A stretch of 64,000 nucleotides of DNA from Nitratireductor sp. XY-223. Its GTDB lineage: Bacteria > Pseudomonadota > Alphaproteobacteria > Rhizobiales > Rhizobiaceae. The DNA is taken from positions 920,520 to 984,519 of the forward strand of contig NZ_SPNT01000002.1 in assembly GCF_004959855.1 (NCBI RefSeq), read 5' to 3'. The position numbers and the translations under genes are program-made. Below, piece after piece: positions 8,697-17,453 of the stretch. Positions within the stretch are counted from its first letter, which is position 1, and each line of letters begins with the position of its first letter. Under the pieces are notes generated by a model, which saw nothing but the letters and a program-made list of their open reading frames with translations, was not told the DNA's origin and made no database searches.

Positions 8697-9629
8697 ATGT
8701 CCAGTATATGGCGTATGCCGATCTGTTTGATGATCGCCGTTGCACTTTGCCTGGTATTCAGTGTTTCAGGGTCAGCGCAGGAGCTGAAATTTGGCAATTT
8801 CAGATGTTTGCTGTCAGGTGACGAGGTGCGCACAACAACGATTAGGGGCATAGAGAATCAGAAAGTATGTCAGATCGGGGACGAGGTTACGGTCGACGTT
8901 GTAGGAGGCGATCTCGTTTCCTGGGAAGCAGAAAACAGCCGGGAGCATATTGCTGAAAAACTGATACTGTCGCTCGACGGCCATCTGCTCTTCGGCAACT
9001 ATGCCCGTGTCTCTCCAGATGGGAAAAGGCTGAAATTCAACCTGGAACGGGATCCGGCAAAACAGGAAAATTTTGCCTCGTGGCTATCCGTTCTGCCGCG
9101 CACGAGGCTCTACGATTCCCAGAAAAAAGAGATGGCGGTGGTGCTCGAGACCAGCGGACGGGAATATGGCAGTGGGGAAATCGGAATCAGAGCCGCGTCG
9201 ATAGTGCATACAACCGTGGCCGCGATATTGTTCGCGGGTGTCTTTCTACTGTTCGTAATTCTTACCGCCAAAACTGATCTTCTGCGTGATCCAGGTCCCT
9301 TGCCGGATTTGGGCAAGCGGCCCTACAGCCTTGGGAAGACGCAAATGGCGGCATGGTTTTTCCCAATTTTTGCCGCCTTTTTGTACCTTTGGCTGGTTAC
9401 CGACAGGATTGACCTGCTCACACCAGGTGTCCTCGGTCTTATCGGAATAAGCAGTGCAACGGGGGTATTCGCCGCTGCGATCACCGTTTCGAAACAGACA
9501 TCGGAGGCCGCCAATCGCTCCGAACTGATCAAACAGAGACAATTGCTGCAAGAAGAAATCTCGAAGTTGAACCAAATGCTGGCGTCGGACGATGTCAAAA
9601 ATGATCCAGCAAAGTCGGCCAGACTTTAA
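8697..9629 (+). CDS. Exported/membrane protein of unknown function, N-terminal part
   Basis: A 310-residue protein with an N-terminal signal peptide ending near SVSGSAQ. A periplasmic domain of about 150 residues follows. There is then one membrane segment (about 166-188, TVAAILFAGVFLLFVI) and, after SLGKTQMAAWFFPIF, two more (about 213-232 and 240-262, ending LLTPGVLGLIGISSATGVFA). The C-terminus is a cytoplasmic coiled coil (KQRQLLQEEISKLNQML). It ends in TAA at 9627-9629, followed at once and in the same frame by ATG AAA. The next ORF carries a second membrane module with a parallel motif (SLARFQMVGWTL ... LLGLMGLSSGTY). I recall homologues in which both modules are one chain, so this may be a split or stop-interrupted gene. 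Confidence 0.75.
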   Translation: MSSIWRMPICLMIAVALCLVFSVSGSAQELKFGNFRCLLSGDEVRTTTIRGIENQKVCQIGDEVTVDVVGGDLVSWEAENSREHIAEKLILSLDGHLLFGNYARVSPDGKRLKFNLERDPAKQENFASWLSVLPRTRLYDSQKKEMAVVLETSGREYGSGEIGIRAASIVHTTVAAILFAGVFLLFVILTAKTDLLRDPGPLPDLGKRPYSLGKTQMAAWFFPIFAAFLYLWLVTDRIDLLTPGVLGLIGISSATGVFAAAITVSKQTSEAANRSELIKQRQLLQEEISKLNQMLASDDVKNDPAKSARL

Positions 9630-9932
9630 ATGAAACGCGAAGAAAAAGAAACGGAATTGAGCAAGAAGATAGACTACCTTGCAGCCACTACCAGCGACGC
9701 GCCGGTCCGTGCCAGCCAAAATTTCTTTCGCGATATTGTCAGTTCGGGTGGTGAGTTATCCCTGGCCAGGTTCCAGATGGTCGGATGGACGCTGGCCCTG
9801 ATATTGGTGTTCGTCGCTTCCGTTGTGGACAAACTGAGCATGCCCGAATTCTCGGCAACCCTGCTGGGGTTGATGGGATTGAGTTCGGGAACCTATGTCG
9901 GGTTCAAATTCCCGACAAAGGACGGCAAGTAG
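9630..9932 (+). CDS. Second module of the preceding membrane protein
   Basis: A 100-residue in-frame continuation of 8697-9629, separated from it only by the stop TAA. It has a short charged N-terminus, then NFFRDIVSSGGELSLARFQMVGWTL and two hydrophobic helices (about 48-68 and 73-92) ending GTYVGFKFP. The motif S-L-A-R-x-Q-M/F ... L-x-G-L-M/I-G-I/L-S-S echoes the last part of the upstream ORF, so the full protein would hold two related two-helix modules. It has no Shine-Dalgarno sequence of its own, apart from weakly purine-rich AAAGTCGG, so it is probably made by reinitiation at TAAATG or by readthrough. Function unknown. Confidence 0.65.
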   Translation: MKREEKETELSKKIDYLAATTSDAPVRASQNFFRDIVSSGGELSLARFQMVGWTLALILVFVASVVDKLSMPEFSATLLGLMGLSSGTYVGFKFPTKDGK

Positions 9933-10099
9933 CTCGGAATTGCGTCGCATCCAATCTGTCGAATTGGGGTCGAACTTGCGGGCCAAGGGTACCTGCTCGC
10001 CCGCACTGATGAGCACCGCAAGACCCTGATAACGCCGACGATCGCGGCGTCGAGACACTTCTTTAGTGTCGCGCTGCAAATTCGCTGATCCCCGGTGGG

Positions 10100-10615
10100 C
10101 TATTTCTGACCGACCATGTCCGCCCACGTTGTGTAGGAACCGGCCAGTTCGTCTGGGGTCGGCAAATGTTTCGGTCGCGCTTGCGGGGCCGGCAGCTTTG
10201 CGGCGCGTACAATGCAGTTGATGTAATTGAACAGGCCGCACACCTCGACAACTTCATATATGGCCTGTTCGCTCCAGCCCGAATCGAGCGCGGCTTGAAA
10301 TGCTGCGTCAACCTCGTCGCCGGTACCCTGGCACAGATGCCGTGCATAGGTCATCAAAGGCGCAAGCCTTTGGCCGGTGTCCCTGTCCGGTCCGGAAAAG
10401 ACTTCGGAAAAGATAGCGTGATAGAAAGCGCAGTATCCCACGCCATTCAGCCCCGAAACGAGGGCCGCGATGGCCTCACGTTCGCCTCTTGAAAGCGCTC
10501 CCGGTTCGGCCATCACGTCATGGGCCAAACGCATCAGTTTTTCGGAGTTTTTTGGAAACGCCTTCAGGACGTCGGTCAGGCTGCTTTGACTTGTTACCGA
10601 ACTGAAAGTCGTCAT
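10100..10615 (-). CDS. AhpD-like carboxymuconolactone decarboxylase-family protein
   Basis: A 171-residue AhpD-like all-helical protein. The conserved loop reads SGLNGVGYCAFYHA. In peroxidase-related AhpD proteins this position is C-x-x-C-x-x-x-H; here the first Cys is V59 while C62 and H66 remain, so a redox disulfide cannot form within the motif. The ATG at 10615 is preferred over an upstream TTG because CAGGAG lies 8 nt before it. The neighbour upstream is an NTF2-like protein, and together they may form a small leftward unit. Function unknown; hydroperoxidase activity is doubtful without the Cys pair. Confidence 0.8.
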   Translation of the reverse strand: MTTFSSVTSQSSLTDVLKAFPKNSEKLMRLAHDVMAEPGALSRGEREAIAALVSGLNGVGYCAFYHAIFSEVFSGPDRDTGQRLAPLMTYARHLCQGTGDEVDAAFQAALDSGWSEQAIYEVVEVCGLFNYINCIVRAAKLPAPQARPKHLPTPDELAGSYTTWADMVGQK

Positions 10616-10693
10616 CAAGGTCTGCTCCTGCAATCGCCATATGCCGCATCGAGAATACTGTACGAGGCAGTCCCGTTTGGCTGGACTGAAGGC

Positions 10694-11083
10694 TCAGTAT
10701 TCCATGAATTCCGTCGCCTTGCCGTCCTCGAACAGCCACAGGTCGATCTTCGGACCGGTGACGTTGCGGCCGGTGCGCCGGTGCGTGAATGAGCATTCGC
10801 CGAAGGCAATCACGCGACTGCCGCGGGCGATGAATTCGTTGACCCGGTAAAATTCCATCGACCAGTCGTTTGCCAGGCCCTCGTAGTAATCGATGACCTC
10901 CTGCTTCGGTGCGCGCTGGCGGGTGAAAACCAGTTCCGGTACGGCCTCGGCGGACGATCCCCAGTCGACCCGGTCGGCGAACACGTCGGCCCACACCGCG
11001 GTGTCGCCTCCCGTTTCGTGCCATGCCGTGTAGGCGTTGCGCAGAATTTCGACGTTGATTTCTTCTTCGGCCAGGAACTTCAT
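10694..11083 (-). CDS. SnoaL/NTF2-like protein
   Basis: A 129-residue cone-shaped alpha+beta-barrel fold protein of the SnoaL/limonene-epoxide-hydrolase-like group. Recognisable elements are the helical N-terminus (LRNAYTAWHETGGDTAVWADVFADRVDW), the central KQEVIDYYEGLANDW and the strand pair ECSFTHRRTGRNVTGPKIDLWLFEDGKATEFMEY. The start at 11083 is chosen because AAGGTGA precedes it; an open frame continues upstream without a ribosome site. Such proteins bind small hydrophobic ligands or act as isomerases or hydrolases. No catalytic set is clear. Confidence 0.75.
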   Translation of the reverse strand: MKFLAEEEINVEILRNAYTAWHETGGDTAVWADVFADRVDWGSSAEAVPELVFTRQRAPKQEVIDYYEGLANDWSMEFYRVNEFIARGSRVIAFGECSFTHRRTGRNVTGPKIDLWLFEDGKATEFMEY

Positions 11084-11204
11084 AATTTCACCTTGAGAGG
11101 ACTTCAGCGGCAATTGATGCTGCATGGCGAAATTGTGCCTGTATGTGTGAAAACTCACAGAAACGGGTTTTTTGCGATTTGGCCGGCTGGCTCCTCAGGC
11201 GGGA

Positions 11205-12473
11205 TCAGTCCGCGTCCTGCCGGGGAAACCGCAGCCTGAAGGCGGCATAGGCGAGCAGAATCCCGCATCCCAGCGACGCGCACAGGAACGGCAATCGCAG
11301 CGCCGCTTCGCGGCCGATTCCGGGTTCGGCACCGGAAACGATCAGGCCCGCCGCGAGGGCACCGAGGGGCATCATGCCCCAGCCGAGAAAGCGGTAGATG
11401 CCGTTGACGCGGCCCAGCAGCGCATTGGGTATGGTGCGTTGGCGGTATGAAACCGTCACGACGTTCCAAAGCAGTGCCGCCAGCATTTCGACAAACAGCG
11501 CAACGGCAACAAGATAGGCGGACGAGGTTGCGGCGATCACCAGATAGGGCAGCGGAAAGATGCTCAACGCCACGAACAGGCTCGCGCCGTTGCCGATCCG
11601 CCGCGCAATGGCCGGGCAGACAAGACCGCCGAGGACGCCGCCGGCTGCGCCGGCGGTCAGCAACAGCCCGTAGCCGAATGCCGAGGTCAACAGGACTTCC
11701 TGCGCGTAGAGGACCAGGATGGTGAGCGTCATGGTGTGCAATGCATTGAGGACGCCAAGCATGACGGCGAGCCTCAAGATGAGCGCGTGGCGGGCGATCC
11801 AGCGCAACCCGTCCTTGAATTCGGCGAGGAAACCGGCGCGGGCGCGGATTTCCTTGCGCAGCGGGAAAGCGATGAGCCACAGGCACCAGGCCGACAGGGC
11901 GAACATGACCGCGTCGAAGCCGAACGGGGCCGGGACCGCCAGGGCAATCAACAGGCCCGCGACCGGCGGGCCGACAAAGGAGCCCATGACCTGCTCGATG
12001 CTCCAGATCTGGCCGTTGGCGCTTTCCAGGTCCTTCGGTTCGACGATCATCGGCAGGACAGTCTGCGCCGTGTTGTCGCGAAACACTTCCGCCGTGCCGA
12101 GGAAAAACGCGACGCTGGCGAGGGCAAGGATCAGCGGCAGCCTGAGGCCGCTTTCTTCCGCGAGGGGCAGGGCCGGTGAACCGAGGATGATGCCGACCAC
12201 GCCGAGACTGAGGAGCAGGCGGATGATGTCAGCGCCAACCATCAGGCGCTGCCGGTCGGCCCGGTCCGTGATGACGCCGGCCGGCAGGGCGAGCAGGAAC
12301 CAGGGCAGCCGTGTCGCGAAAGCGACGATCGCGATGTGGATCGGATTGCTGCTGATCATCGTGGCAAGCCACGGGAAGGCCAGCGCGGCAATGCCGTCGC
12401 CAAGATTGGACAGGGCGCTTCCCGTGAAAAGCAGGCGGTAATTGCGGTTCTGGCGCAGCAGAAGATTGTGCAA
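11205..12473 (-). CDS. MFS transporter, DHA3/enterobactin-exporter-like
   Basis: A 422-residue 12-helix major facilitator. The N-terminal RLLFTGSALSNLGDGIAALAFPWL, the loop 2-3 signature GVITDRADRQRLM and the helix 5 region FVGPPVAGLLIAL place it near the DHA3 (EntS/macrolide exporter-like) group. It starts with TTG at 12473 after GGGAGAAA, divergent from the YcaQ-type gene (156 bp between starts). The role is presumably export of a small molecule; substrate unknown. Confidence 0.85.
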   Translation of the reverse strand: MHNLLLRQNRNYRLLFTGSALSNLGDGIAALAFPWLATMISSNPIHIAIVAFATRLPWFLLALPAGVITDRADRQRLMVGADIIRLLLSLGVVGIILGSPALPLAEESGLRLPLILALASVAFFLGTAEVFRDNTAQTVLPMIVEPKDLESANGQIWSIEQVMGSFVGPPVAGLLIALAVPAPFGFDAVMFALSAWCLWLIAFPLRKEIRARAGFLAEFKDGLRWIARHALILRLAVMLGVLNALHTMTLTILVLYAQEVLLTSAFGYGLLLTAGAAGGVLGGLVCPAIARRIGNGASLFVALSIFPLPYLVIAATSSAYLVAVALFVEMLAALLWNVVTVSYRQRTIPNALLGRVNGIYRFLGWGMMPLGALAAGLIVSGAEPGIGREAALRLPFLCASLGCGILLAYAAFRLRFPRQDAD

Positions 12474-12629
12474 GGCTGATTTCTCCCGACCCGCCAGGTG
12501 ATTTGCAGGAAATGTCGGGGCAGCCTAGCGGGACAATAAATTTATGCAACACGGCATCCGGGCACTTCCCCTGGCGTGCGACTCGTACTATCGTTTGTTC
12601 CTGTTTTGTTTCAGTCAGGAACCGCCCCG

Positions 12630-13853
12630 ATGCCAGCGATCACGACCAACACCCCAATGCGCCTTTCGAACGCCGCCGCCCGGCGCCTGTTCCTCGATCG
12701 CCACGGCCTTGCAGAGGATCCGTCGAAGCGCTTGGCGCTGGCGGAGTTGCAGGCGCTGATCGAACGGCTCGGCTTTGTCCAGGTGGACAGCATCAACACG
12801 GTGGCGCGGGCGCATGATCTGATCCTGTTCTCGCGCCGCCAGTGCTATCGTCCGGCCCAGCTCAAATCGCTGCTGGAGGAGGAGCGCTCGCTGTTCGAGC
12901 ACTGGACCCATGACGCGGCGGTCATACCGACGCGCTTCTACCCGCACTGGAACATGCGTTTCGCGCGCCACGAGGCGCAGCTCAAGGAGCAATGGCGAAA
13001 GTGGCGCCGCGACGGATTTGAGGAAAAGTTCGACGACGTGCTCGCCCATATCGGAGAAAACGGCCCGGCCATGTCGCGCGAGATGGGGGACGGCGAGAAG
13101 AAATCGATTGGCGGCTGGTGGGACTGGCATCCGTCGAAGACGGCGCTGGAATATCTGTGGCGCACGGGACGGCTCGCGGTTTGCCGGCGCGAAGGCTTCC
13201 AGAAGGTCTACGATCTTGCCGAGCGGGTGATTGCCGAAGAACACCGCCAACACCGGCCTGACGAAGCCGAGTCCGTCGACTGGGCCTGCGCCAGCGCCCT
13301 CGACCGGCTCGGCTTCGCGACCTCTGGCGAACTGGCCGCCTTCTGGGACGGCGTCACGCCGGCCGAGGCAAAGGCCTGGTGCGCGCGCAGGCTCGGCAAG
13401 GACCTTGTTCCCGTCATGCTCGAGACGGCGGATGGCCGGTCCCATAAAGTCTTTGCCCGTCCGGACCTTGACGAACAGGCGGAAGCGGCCGGCGAGCCGC
13501 CGCGCCGCATCCGCGTGCTTAGCCCGTTCGATCCGATGATCCGCGACCGCAACCGCGCCGAGCGGCTCTTCGGCTTCAACTACCGGATCGAGGTCTTCGT
13601 GCCGGCGCACAAGCGCAAATACGGCTACTACGTCTTCCCGCTACTGGAAGGGGACCGGCTGATCGGGCGCATCGACATGAAGTGCCGGCGCGACGCCGGG
13701 GTGCTGGATGTCACGGCGCTGTGGCTGGAGCCGAAGGTGCGGCTCGGGCGCGGCCGCTTCGGCCGGCTCGAGGCCGAGCTTGAGCGGGTGCGGCGCTTTA
13801 GCGGCTGCGACCGGATCGCGTTCGCCGACGGGTGGATCAGGGAGCCCCGGTGA
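12630..13853 (+). CDS. YcaQ/AlkX-type winged-helix DNA glycosylase
   Basis: A 407-residue HTH_42 family protein. The Q-x-D catalytic motif seen in YcaQ is present as Q51-V52-D53 in GFVQVDSINTVARAHDLILFSR; other family blocks are LFEHWTHDAAVIPTRFYPHWNMRF, GWWDWHPSKTALEYLWRTGRLAV and LSPFDPMIRDRNRAERLFGFNYRIEVFVPAHKRKYGYYVFPLLEGDRLIGRIDMK. YcaQ homologues unhook interstrand crosslinks or remove bulky alkyl bases. The start ATG 12630 (after AGGAACC) is used rather than an upstream in-frame codon. Divergence from an exporter gene may link drug export with DNA repair, but that is speculative. Confidence 0.88.
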   Translation: MPAITTNTPMRLSNAAARRLFLDRHGLAEDPSKRLALAELQALIERLGFVQVDSINTVARAHDLILFSRRQCYRPAQLKSLLEEERSLFEHWTHDAAVIPTRFYPHWNMRFARHEAQLKEQWRKWRRDGFEEKFDDVLAHIGENGPAMSREMGDGEKKSIGGWWDWHPSKTALEYLWRTGRLAVCRREGFQKVYDLAERVIAEEHRQHRPDEAESVDWACASALDRLGFATSGELAAFWDGVTPAEAKAWCARRLGKDLVPVMLETADGRSHKVFARPDLDEQAEAAGEPPRRIRVLSPFDPMIRDRNRAERLFGFNYRIEVFVPAHKRKYGYYVFPLLEGDRLIGRIDMKCRRDAGVLDVTALWLEPKVRLGRGRFGRLEAELERVRRFSGCDRIAFADGWIREPR

Positions 13854-13881
13854 ATTCCTAACCGATCGAGTATGGGCCGCC

Positions 13882-15204
13882 TCAATACAGCCAGCGCACC
13901 AGCCCCAGCGTGATGAACGGGAACAGCGCCAGGATGACCACGCGGATGAGATCGGTCGCAACGAAGGGGAAGACGCCGCGATAGGTCTGGCCGAGCGGAA
14001 TGTCCGGCGCCATCGAGTTGATGACGAAAAGATTCATGCCGACCGGCGGCGTGATCAGGCCGACTTCGACGACAATCAGGACGAGGATGCCGAACCACAG
14101 CGCGAACTCCTCCGGCGGCAGGCCGAAGTCGAGGCCGATGGCGATCGGAAAGAAGATCGGAACTGTCAGCAGGATCATCGACAGGGAATCCATCACGCAG
14201 CCGAAGACCAGGTACAAGAGCAGGATGATCGACAGCACCAGCCAGGGCGAAAAGCCCTGCTCGGTAACGTAAAGCGCCGCTTCCTGCGGCAGCTGCGAAA
14301 GTGCAAGGAAGCCGTTGTAGATCGCGGCGCCGAGAATGATCAGGAAGATCATGCCCGTCGAATTGGCGGTGTCGAGGATCGACGATTTGAGCGTCGACCA
14401 GGTCAGGCCGCGATTGAAGAGGGCGATCAGCCCGGTGCCGGCGGCGCCGACCGCGGCGGCCTCGGTCGGGGTGAAGATGCCCATGTAGATGCCGCCCACC
14501 ACCAGCAGGAAGACGACAAGCACCGGCCACACCGAGAGCAATGCGCGGAAGCGTTCCCCATAGGGCACGCGCTCGCGCGTGCCGGCGGAATTCGGGCGGA
14601 TGCGCACATAGAGCGATATGGCCAGCATGTAGCCGACGGCGGCGAGTACGCCCGGAACAACGGCTGCGACGAAGAGCTTGGCGATGTTCTGCTCGGTGAG
14701 GATCGCGTAGATGACCAGCACCACGGAAGGCGGGATCAGGATGCCCAATGTGCCGCCGGCCGCCAGCGTTCCGGTGGCGAGCGGGCCGGAAAAGCCGTAG
14801 CGCTTGAGTTCCGGCAGCGCGACCTGGCCCATGGTGGCTGCGGTGGCGAGCGACGATCCGCAGATGGAGCCGAAACCGGCGCAGGCGCCGACCGCGGCCA
14901 TGGCAACGCCGCCGCGCCGGTGTCCGAGCCAGGTCTCGGCCGCGTGGAACAGCGCCGTCGACATGCCGCCGAGCCGGGCGAACTGGCCCATCAGCAGGAA
15001 CAGGGGCACGATCGACAGCGAATAGCTGGAGAAGGTGCCGTAGGTCTGGTTCTTCAACTGCCCGAAAATCATCAGGAAGGAACCGTTGATCATGTAGCTG
15101 CCGAGCACGCCGACGGCCAGCATCGCGAGGCCGATGGGAATGCGCAGGAAGATCAGGATCAGGAGAACGGGAAACGACCAGATGCCGATTTCGAGATTGT
15201 TCAC
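13882..15204 (-). CDS. dctM: TRAP transporter large permease (DctM)
   Basis: A 440-residue large membrane subunit with about 12 hydrophobic segments. Typical blocks are LLMGQFARLGGMS, GACAGFGSICGSSLATAATMGQVALPE, GTLAAGGTLGILIPPSVVLVIYA, IFTPTEAAAVGAAGTGLI and LITPPVGMNLFVIN. The GTG start at 15204 overlaps the stop of the small permease by 4 bp (GTGA), which rules out the longer reading upstream. It forms the transport channel driven by a Na+ or H+ gradient with DctQ and the binding protein encoded upstream. Confidence 0.92.
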   Translation of the reverse strand: MNNLEIGIWSFPVLLILIFLRIPIGLAMLAVGVLGSYMINGSFLMIFGQLKNQTYGTFSSYSLSIVPLFLLMGQFARLGGMSTALFHAAETWLGHRRGGVAMAAVGACAGFGSICGSSLATAATMGQVALPELKRYGFSGPLATGTLAAGGTLGILIPPSVVLVIYAILTEQNIAKLFVAAVVPGVLAAVGYMLAISLYVRIRPNSAGTRERVPYGERFRALLSVWPVLVVFLLVVGGIYMGIFTPTEAAAVGAAGTGLIALFNRGLTWSTLKSSILDTANSTGMIFLIILGAAIYNGFLALSQLPQEAALYVTEQGFSPWLVLSIILLLYLVFGCVMDSLSMILLTVPIFFPIAIGLDFGLPPEEFALWFGILVLIVVEVGLITPPVGMNLFVINSMAPDIPLGQTYRGVFPFVATDLIRVVILALFPFITLGLVRWLY

Positions 15205-15731
15205 GACAGTTCCCCGCTGATCGGCACGTTCGAGCCGGACCGGTATTCGACGATGCTGCGCCAGAAACACCAGACCGACACGATAACAAAGACAACGGCT
15301 CCGAAGAGACCGGCAGCATAGGCCCACCAGATGGGGAACTGCAGGATGAAGGTGGTTTCCTGGTAGCTCTGTTTGTCGAGCGTTCCGAGCCAGTGGCGCC
15401 AGCAGATCAGCAGCGCAAGCACCAGCATCATCAGATTGGAAACAACCTCGATAAAGCGGTTGGCGGTGTCGCTAAAATGCATGGTCAGCACCTCGACAAC
15501 GGCATTGCCGCGCTTCAGGTGGCACCAGGGCAGGAAGGCGAAGACGGCGAAGGCCGTGCCTGCCTCGACGAGCTCGAAATCGCCGGGGACCGGCGCAAGC
15601 CCGGCAAAGACGAGCGCCCGGCCGGTGACCGATATGACGGTTATGACGACAAGCGCGGTGAGGACGAGGCCCCCCGCAAGGGCGGTCAGGCGGGCCAGTG
15701 CCTCGACCCAGCGTTCAATACGCTCCGACAT
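15201..15731 (-). CDS. dctQ: TRAP transporter small permease (DctQ)
   Basis: A 176-residue protein with four membrane segments (about 15-36, 54-74, 94-112 and 136-158) and the usual W-C/H-L-K-R-G-N-A-V-V-E-V loop (PWCHLKRGNAVVEV). It is the small partner of DctM, with which its gene overlaps by 4 bp. The binding-protein gene lies 203 bp upstream with a hairpin in between, which may lower expression of the permeases relative to the binding protein. Confidence 0.9.
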   Translation of the reverse strand: MSERIERWVEALARLTALAGGLVLTALVVITVISVTGRALVFAGLAPVPGDFELVEAGTAFAVFAFLPWCHLKRGNAVVEVLTMHFSDTANRFIEVVSNLMMLVLALLICWRHWLGTLDKQSYQETTFILQFPIWWAYAAGLFGAVVFVIVSVWCFWRSIVEYRSGSNVPISGELS

Positions 15732-15894
15732 TTTTATCCCTTACGCCCCCTTACCGTGCGGCGGCACGCGCGCGCGTTCCGAATGCCGATTGCCGCAGAT
15801 TTGCGGTACCGGCTGCAGCATATTGCGCCGGTTGCGTCATGGAAAGTCGCGCTGTTGAAATCCCGTATGCCGTGCTCTTGCGGCGATTGTCGGC

Positions 15895-15921
15895 GGGGGC
15901 GTGCGACGTTCACGCGCCCCC
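15895..15921 (-). other. Hairpin between dctP and dctQ
   Basis: GGGGGCG (15895-15901) pairs with CGCCCCC (15915-15921), just after the dctP stop in the direction of transcription. No U-tail follows, so partial attenuation or 3'-end protection of the dctP message is more likely than full termination. Confidence 0.5.
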
Positions 15922-15934
15922 GTCAATGGCAATC

Positions 15935-16984
15935 CTAGTTGGTGTTCTTCTCGATCGCCGCCTGGGCGCGCTGGTAAAGATCGCGGCCGTCAATGCCCTT
16001 GGCATCCATCTCGGCGATCCAGTTCTCGATGACCGGCTTCGACGCCTCTTTCCAGCGGGCGACTTCGGCGGCATCGAGGACAATGATCTTGTTGTCCGTC
16101 TTTTCTGCCGCGGCGCGGCCCGGCGCGTCGAATTCCTGCATGGTGCGTCCGGCGAAAGCCGAGAATTCCAGGCCGGAATTGTCGTCGAGGATCTTCTTCA
16201 GATCGTCCGGCAGGCTGTCATATTTCGCCTTGTTCATCGCAAGCACGAAGACGGCGGTGTAGAGCGCCTTGTCACCGGAGAATTCCGTATGGGTGTTGAC
16301 GAGCTCCGGAATTTTCAGGGCCGGCGTGACTTCCCACGGAATGACCGTGCCGTCGATGACGCCCTTCGACAGCGCCTCGGGAATGGCCGGAACCGGCATG
16401 CCGACCGGGGTCGCGCCCATTTCCGAAAGCAGGCCGTTGATGACGCGTGTCGGTCCGCGCAGCTTCTTGCCCTGCATGTCCTCGAGCTTGGCGATGCCGT
16501 CGCCCTGGACATGGAACATGCCGGGCCCGTGCACCCAGGTGCCGAGGATCTTGAGGTCCTTGAAGTCGTTGTCCTTCATGTCCGATTCGAACAGTTCCCA
16601 GTAGGCGCGGGAAGCGGCTTCGGCGTTGGTCATCATGAAGGGAAGCTCGAACACCTCGGCGCGCGGGAAGCGGCCGGGCGTATAGCCGGGAAGCGTCCAG
16701 ACAATGTCGACGACACCGTCGCGGGCCTGGTCGATGAGCTGGGGTGGCGTTCCGCCGAGCGCCATGGCGCTGAAGACTTCGACCTTTATGCGGCCGTCCG
16801 ACGCCTTCTCGACGTCTTCCGCCCACGGCATCAGCACGTTCTTCGGCACATTGGCCTGCGGCGGCAGGAACTGGTGCAGGCGCAGCGTGACTTCCTGGGC
16901 AAGCGACGGCAAGGTGCCTGCGCCAAGACCGGCGGCCATGACCGCGGCTGCGGCGAGCGATTTCATCAAAGTGCGTTTCTTCAT
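15935..16984 (-). CDS. dctP: TRAP transporter substrate-binding protein (DctP)
   Basis: A 349-residue periplasmic solute receptor. The signal peptide MKKRTLMKSLAAAAVMAAGL... is cleaved near LAQE. DctP-family blocks are TLRLHQFLPPQANV, GRIKVEVFSAMALGGTPPQLIDQARDGVVDIVWTLPGYTPGRFPRAEVFELPF, LRGPTRVINGLLSEMGATPVGMPVPAIPEALSKGVIDGTVIPWE (containing the conserved carboxylate-binding Arg) and the Trp-rich C-terminal helix. The start at 16984 follows GGGAGGAT. The ligand is probably an organic or aromatic acid but cannot be named from sequence. Confidence 0.92.
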   Translation of the reverse strand: MKKRTLMKSLAAAAVMAAGLGAGTLPSLAQEVTLRLHQFLPPQANVPKNVLMPWAEDVEKASDGRIKVEVFSAMALGGTPPQLIDQARDGVVDIVWTLPGYTPGRFPRAEVFELPFMMTNAEAASRAYWELFESDMKDNDFKDLKILGTWVHGPGMFHVQGDGIAKLEDMQGKKLRGPTRVINGLLSEMGATPVGMPVPAIPEALSKGVIDGTVIPWEVTPALKIPELVNTHTEFSGDKALYTAVFVLAMNKAKYDSLPDDLKKILDDNSGLEFSAFAGRTMQEFDAPGRAAAEKTDNKIIVLDAAEVARWKEASKPVIENWIAEMDAKGIDGRDLYQRAQAAIEKNTN

Positions 16985-17453
16985 CAGTATCCTCCCTGAG
17001 ATCCGAGAAACGTTGTTTATCCTGGCGGTGCCGCCGGACATTGTCCGAAGCGGTATCCTTCAACCTCTATTTCGAATTGAACCGGACCCGGCCCGGCGCC
17101 GCGGCTTCGCTGCCGGCATTCGGCCCGTTGATCGGCGCGGACATTTTCACTTACCGGGTCACCTTTGCCTGCCGCATCGTCCATCGCAACGTGGCCATGA
17201 AAGCAGTTTGAAATGGGAAGGTAAAATGAAAAAAACCGCCAAACGCATATCGATATCGATATGATTGATCCGCGGCCGCGGTTCCGCAGCACAGGATCGG
17301 CAGCGGCGTCGTTGCGCCCAATGTATCCCTGTTCCTTTTTCCTTTTGTCGAATTTCCGTCGTTCGACGCGGGCGCATGCAACGGTTTTATTTTGTAACTG
17401 TCTAGAGCGCGCGCAACGATCAGCGAAGTTCCGGAGCCCGGTTTGTTCTTCAA
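16985..17453. other. 469-bp region upstream of dctP with an 18-bp palindrome
   Basis: No gene is convincing here. CATATCGATATCGATATG at 17246-17263 is a perfect 18-bp palindrome, 262 bp upstream of dctP and 191 bp beyond the lrp stop. It could be an operator for the TRAP operon or a chance AT-rich element; no other copy is seen in the window. The rest has no clear hairpin with a T-tract. Confidence 0.5.

Noticed and set aside
13628-15319. 563-codon ORF on the - strand overlapping dctM
   Set aside because: Out of frame with dctM, Arg/His-rich and without membrane segments; dctM itself has the full TRAP permease pattern.
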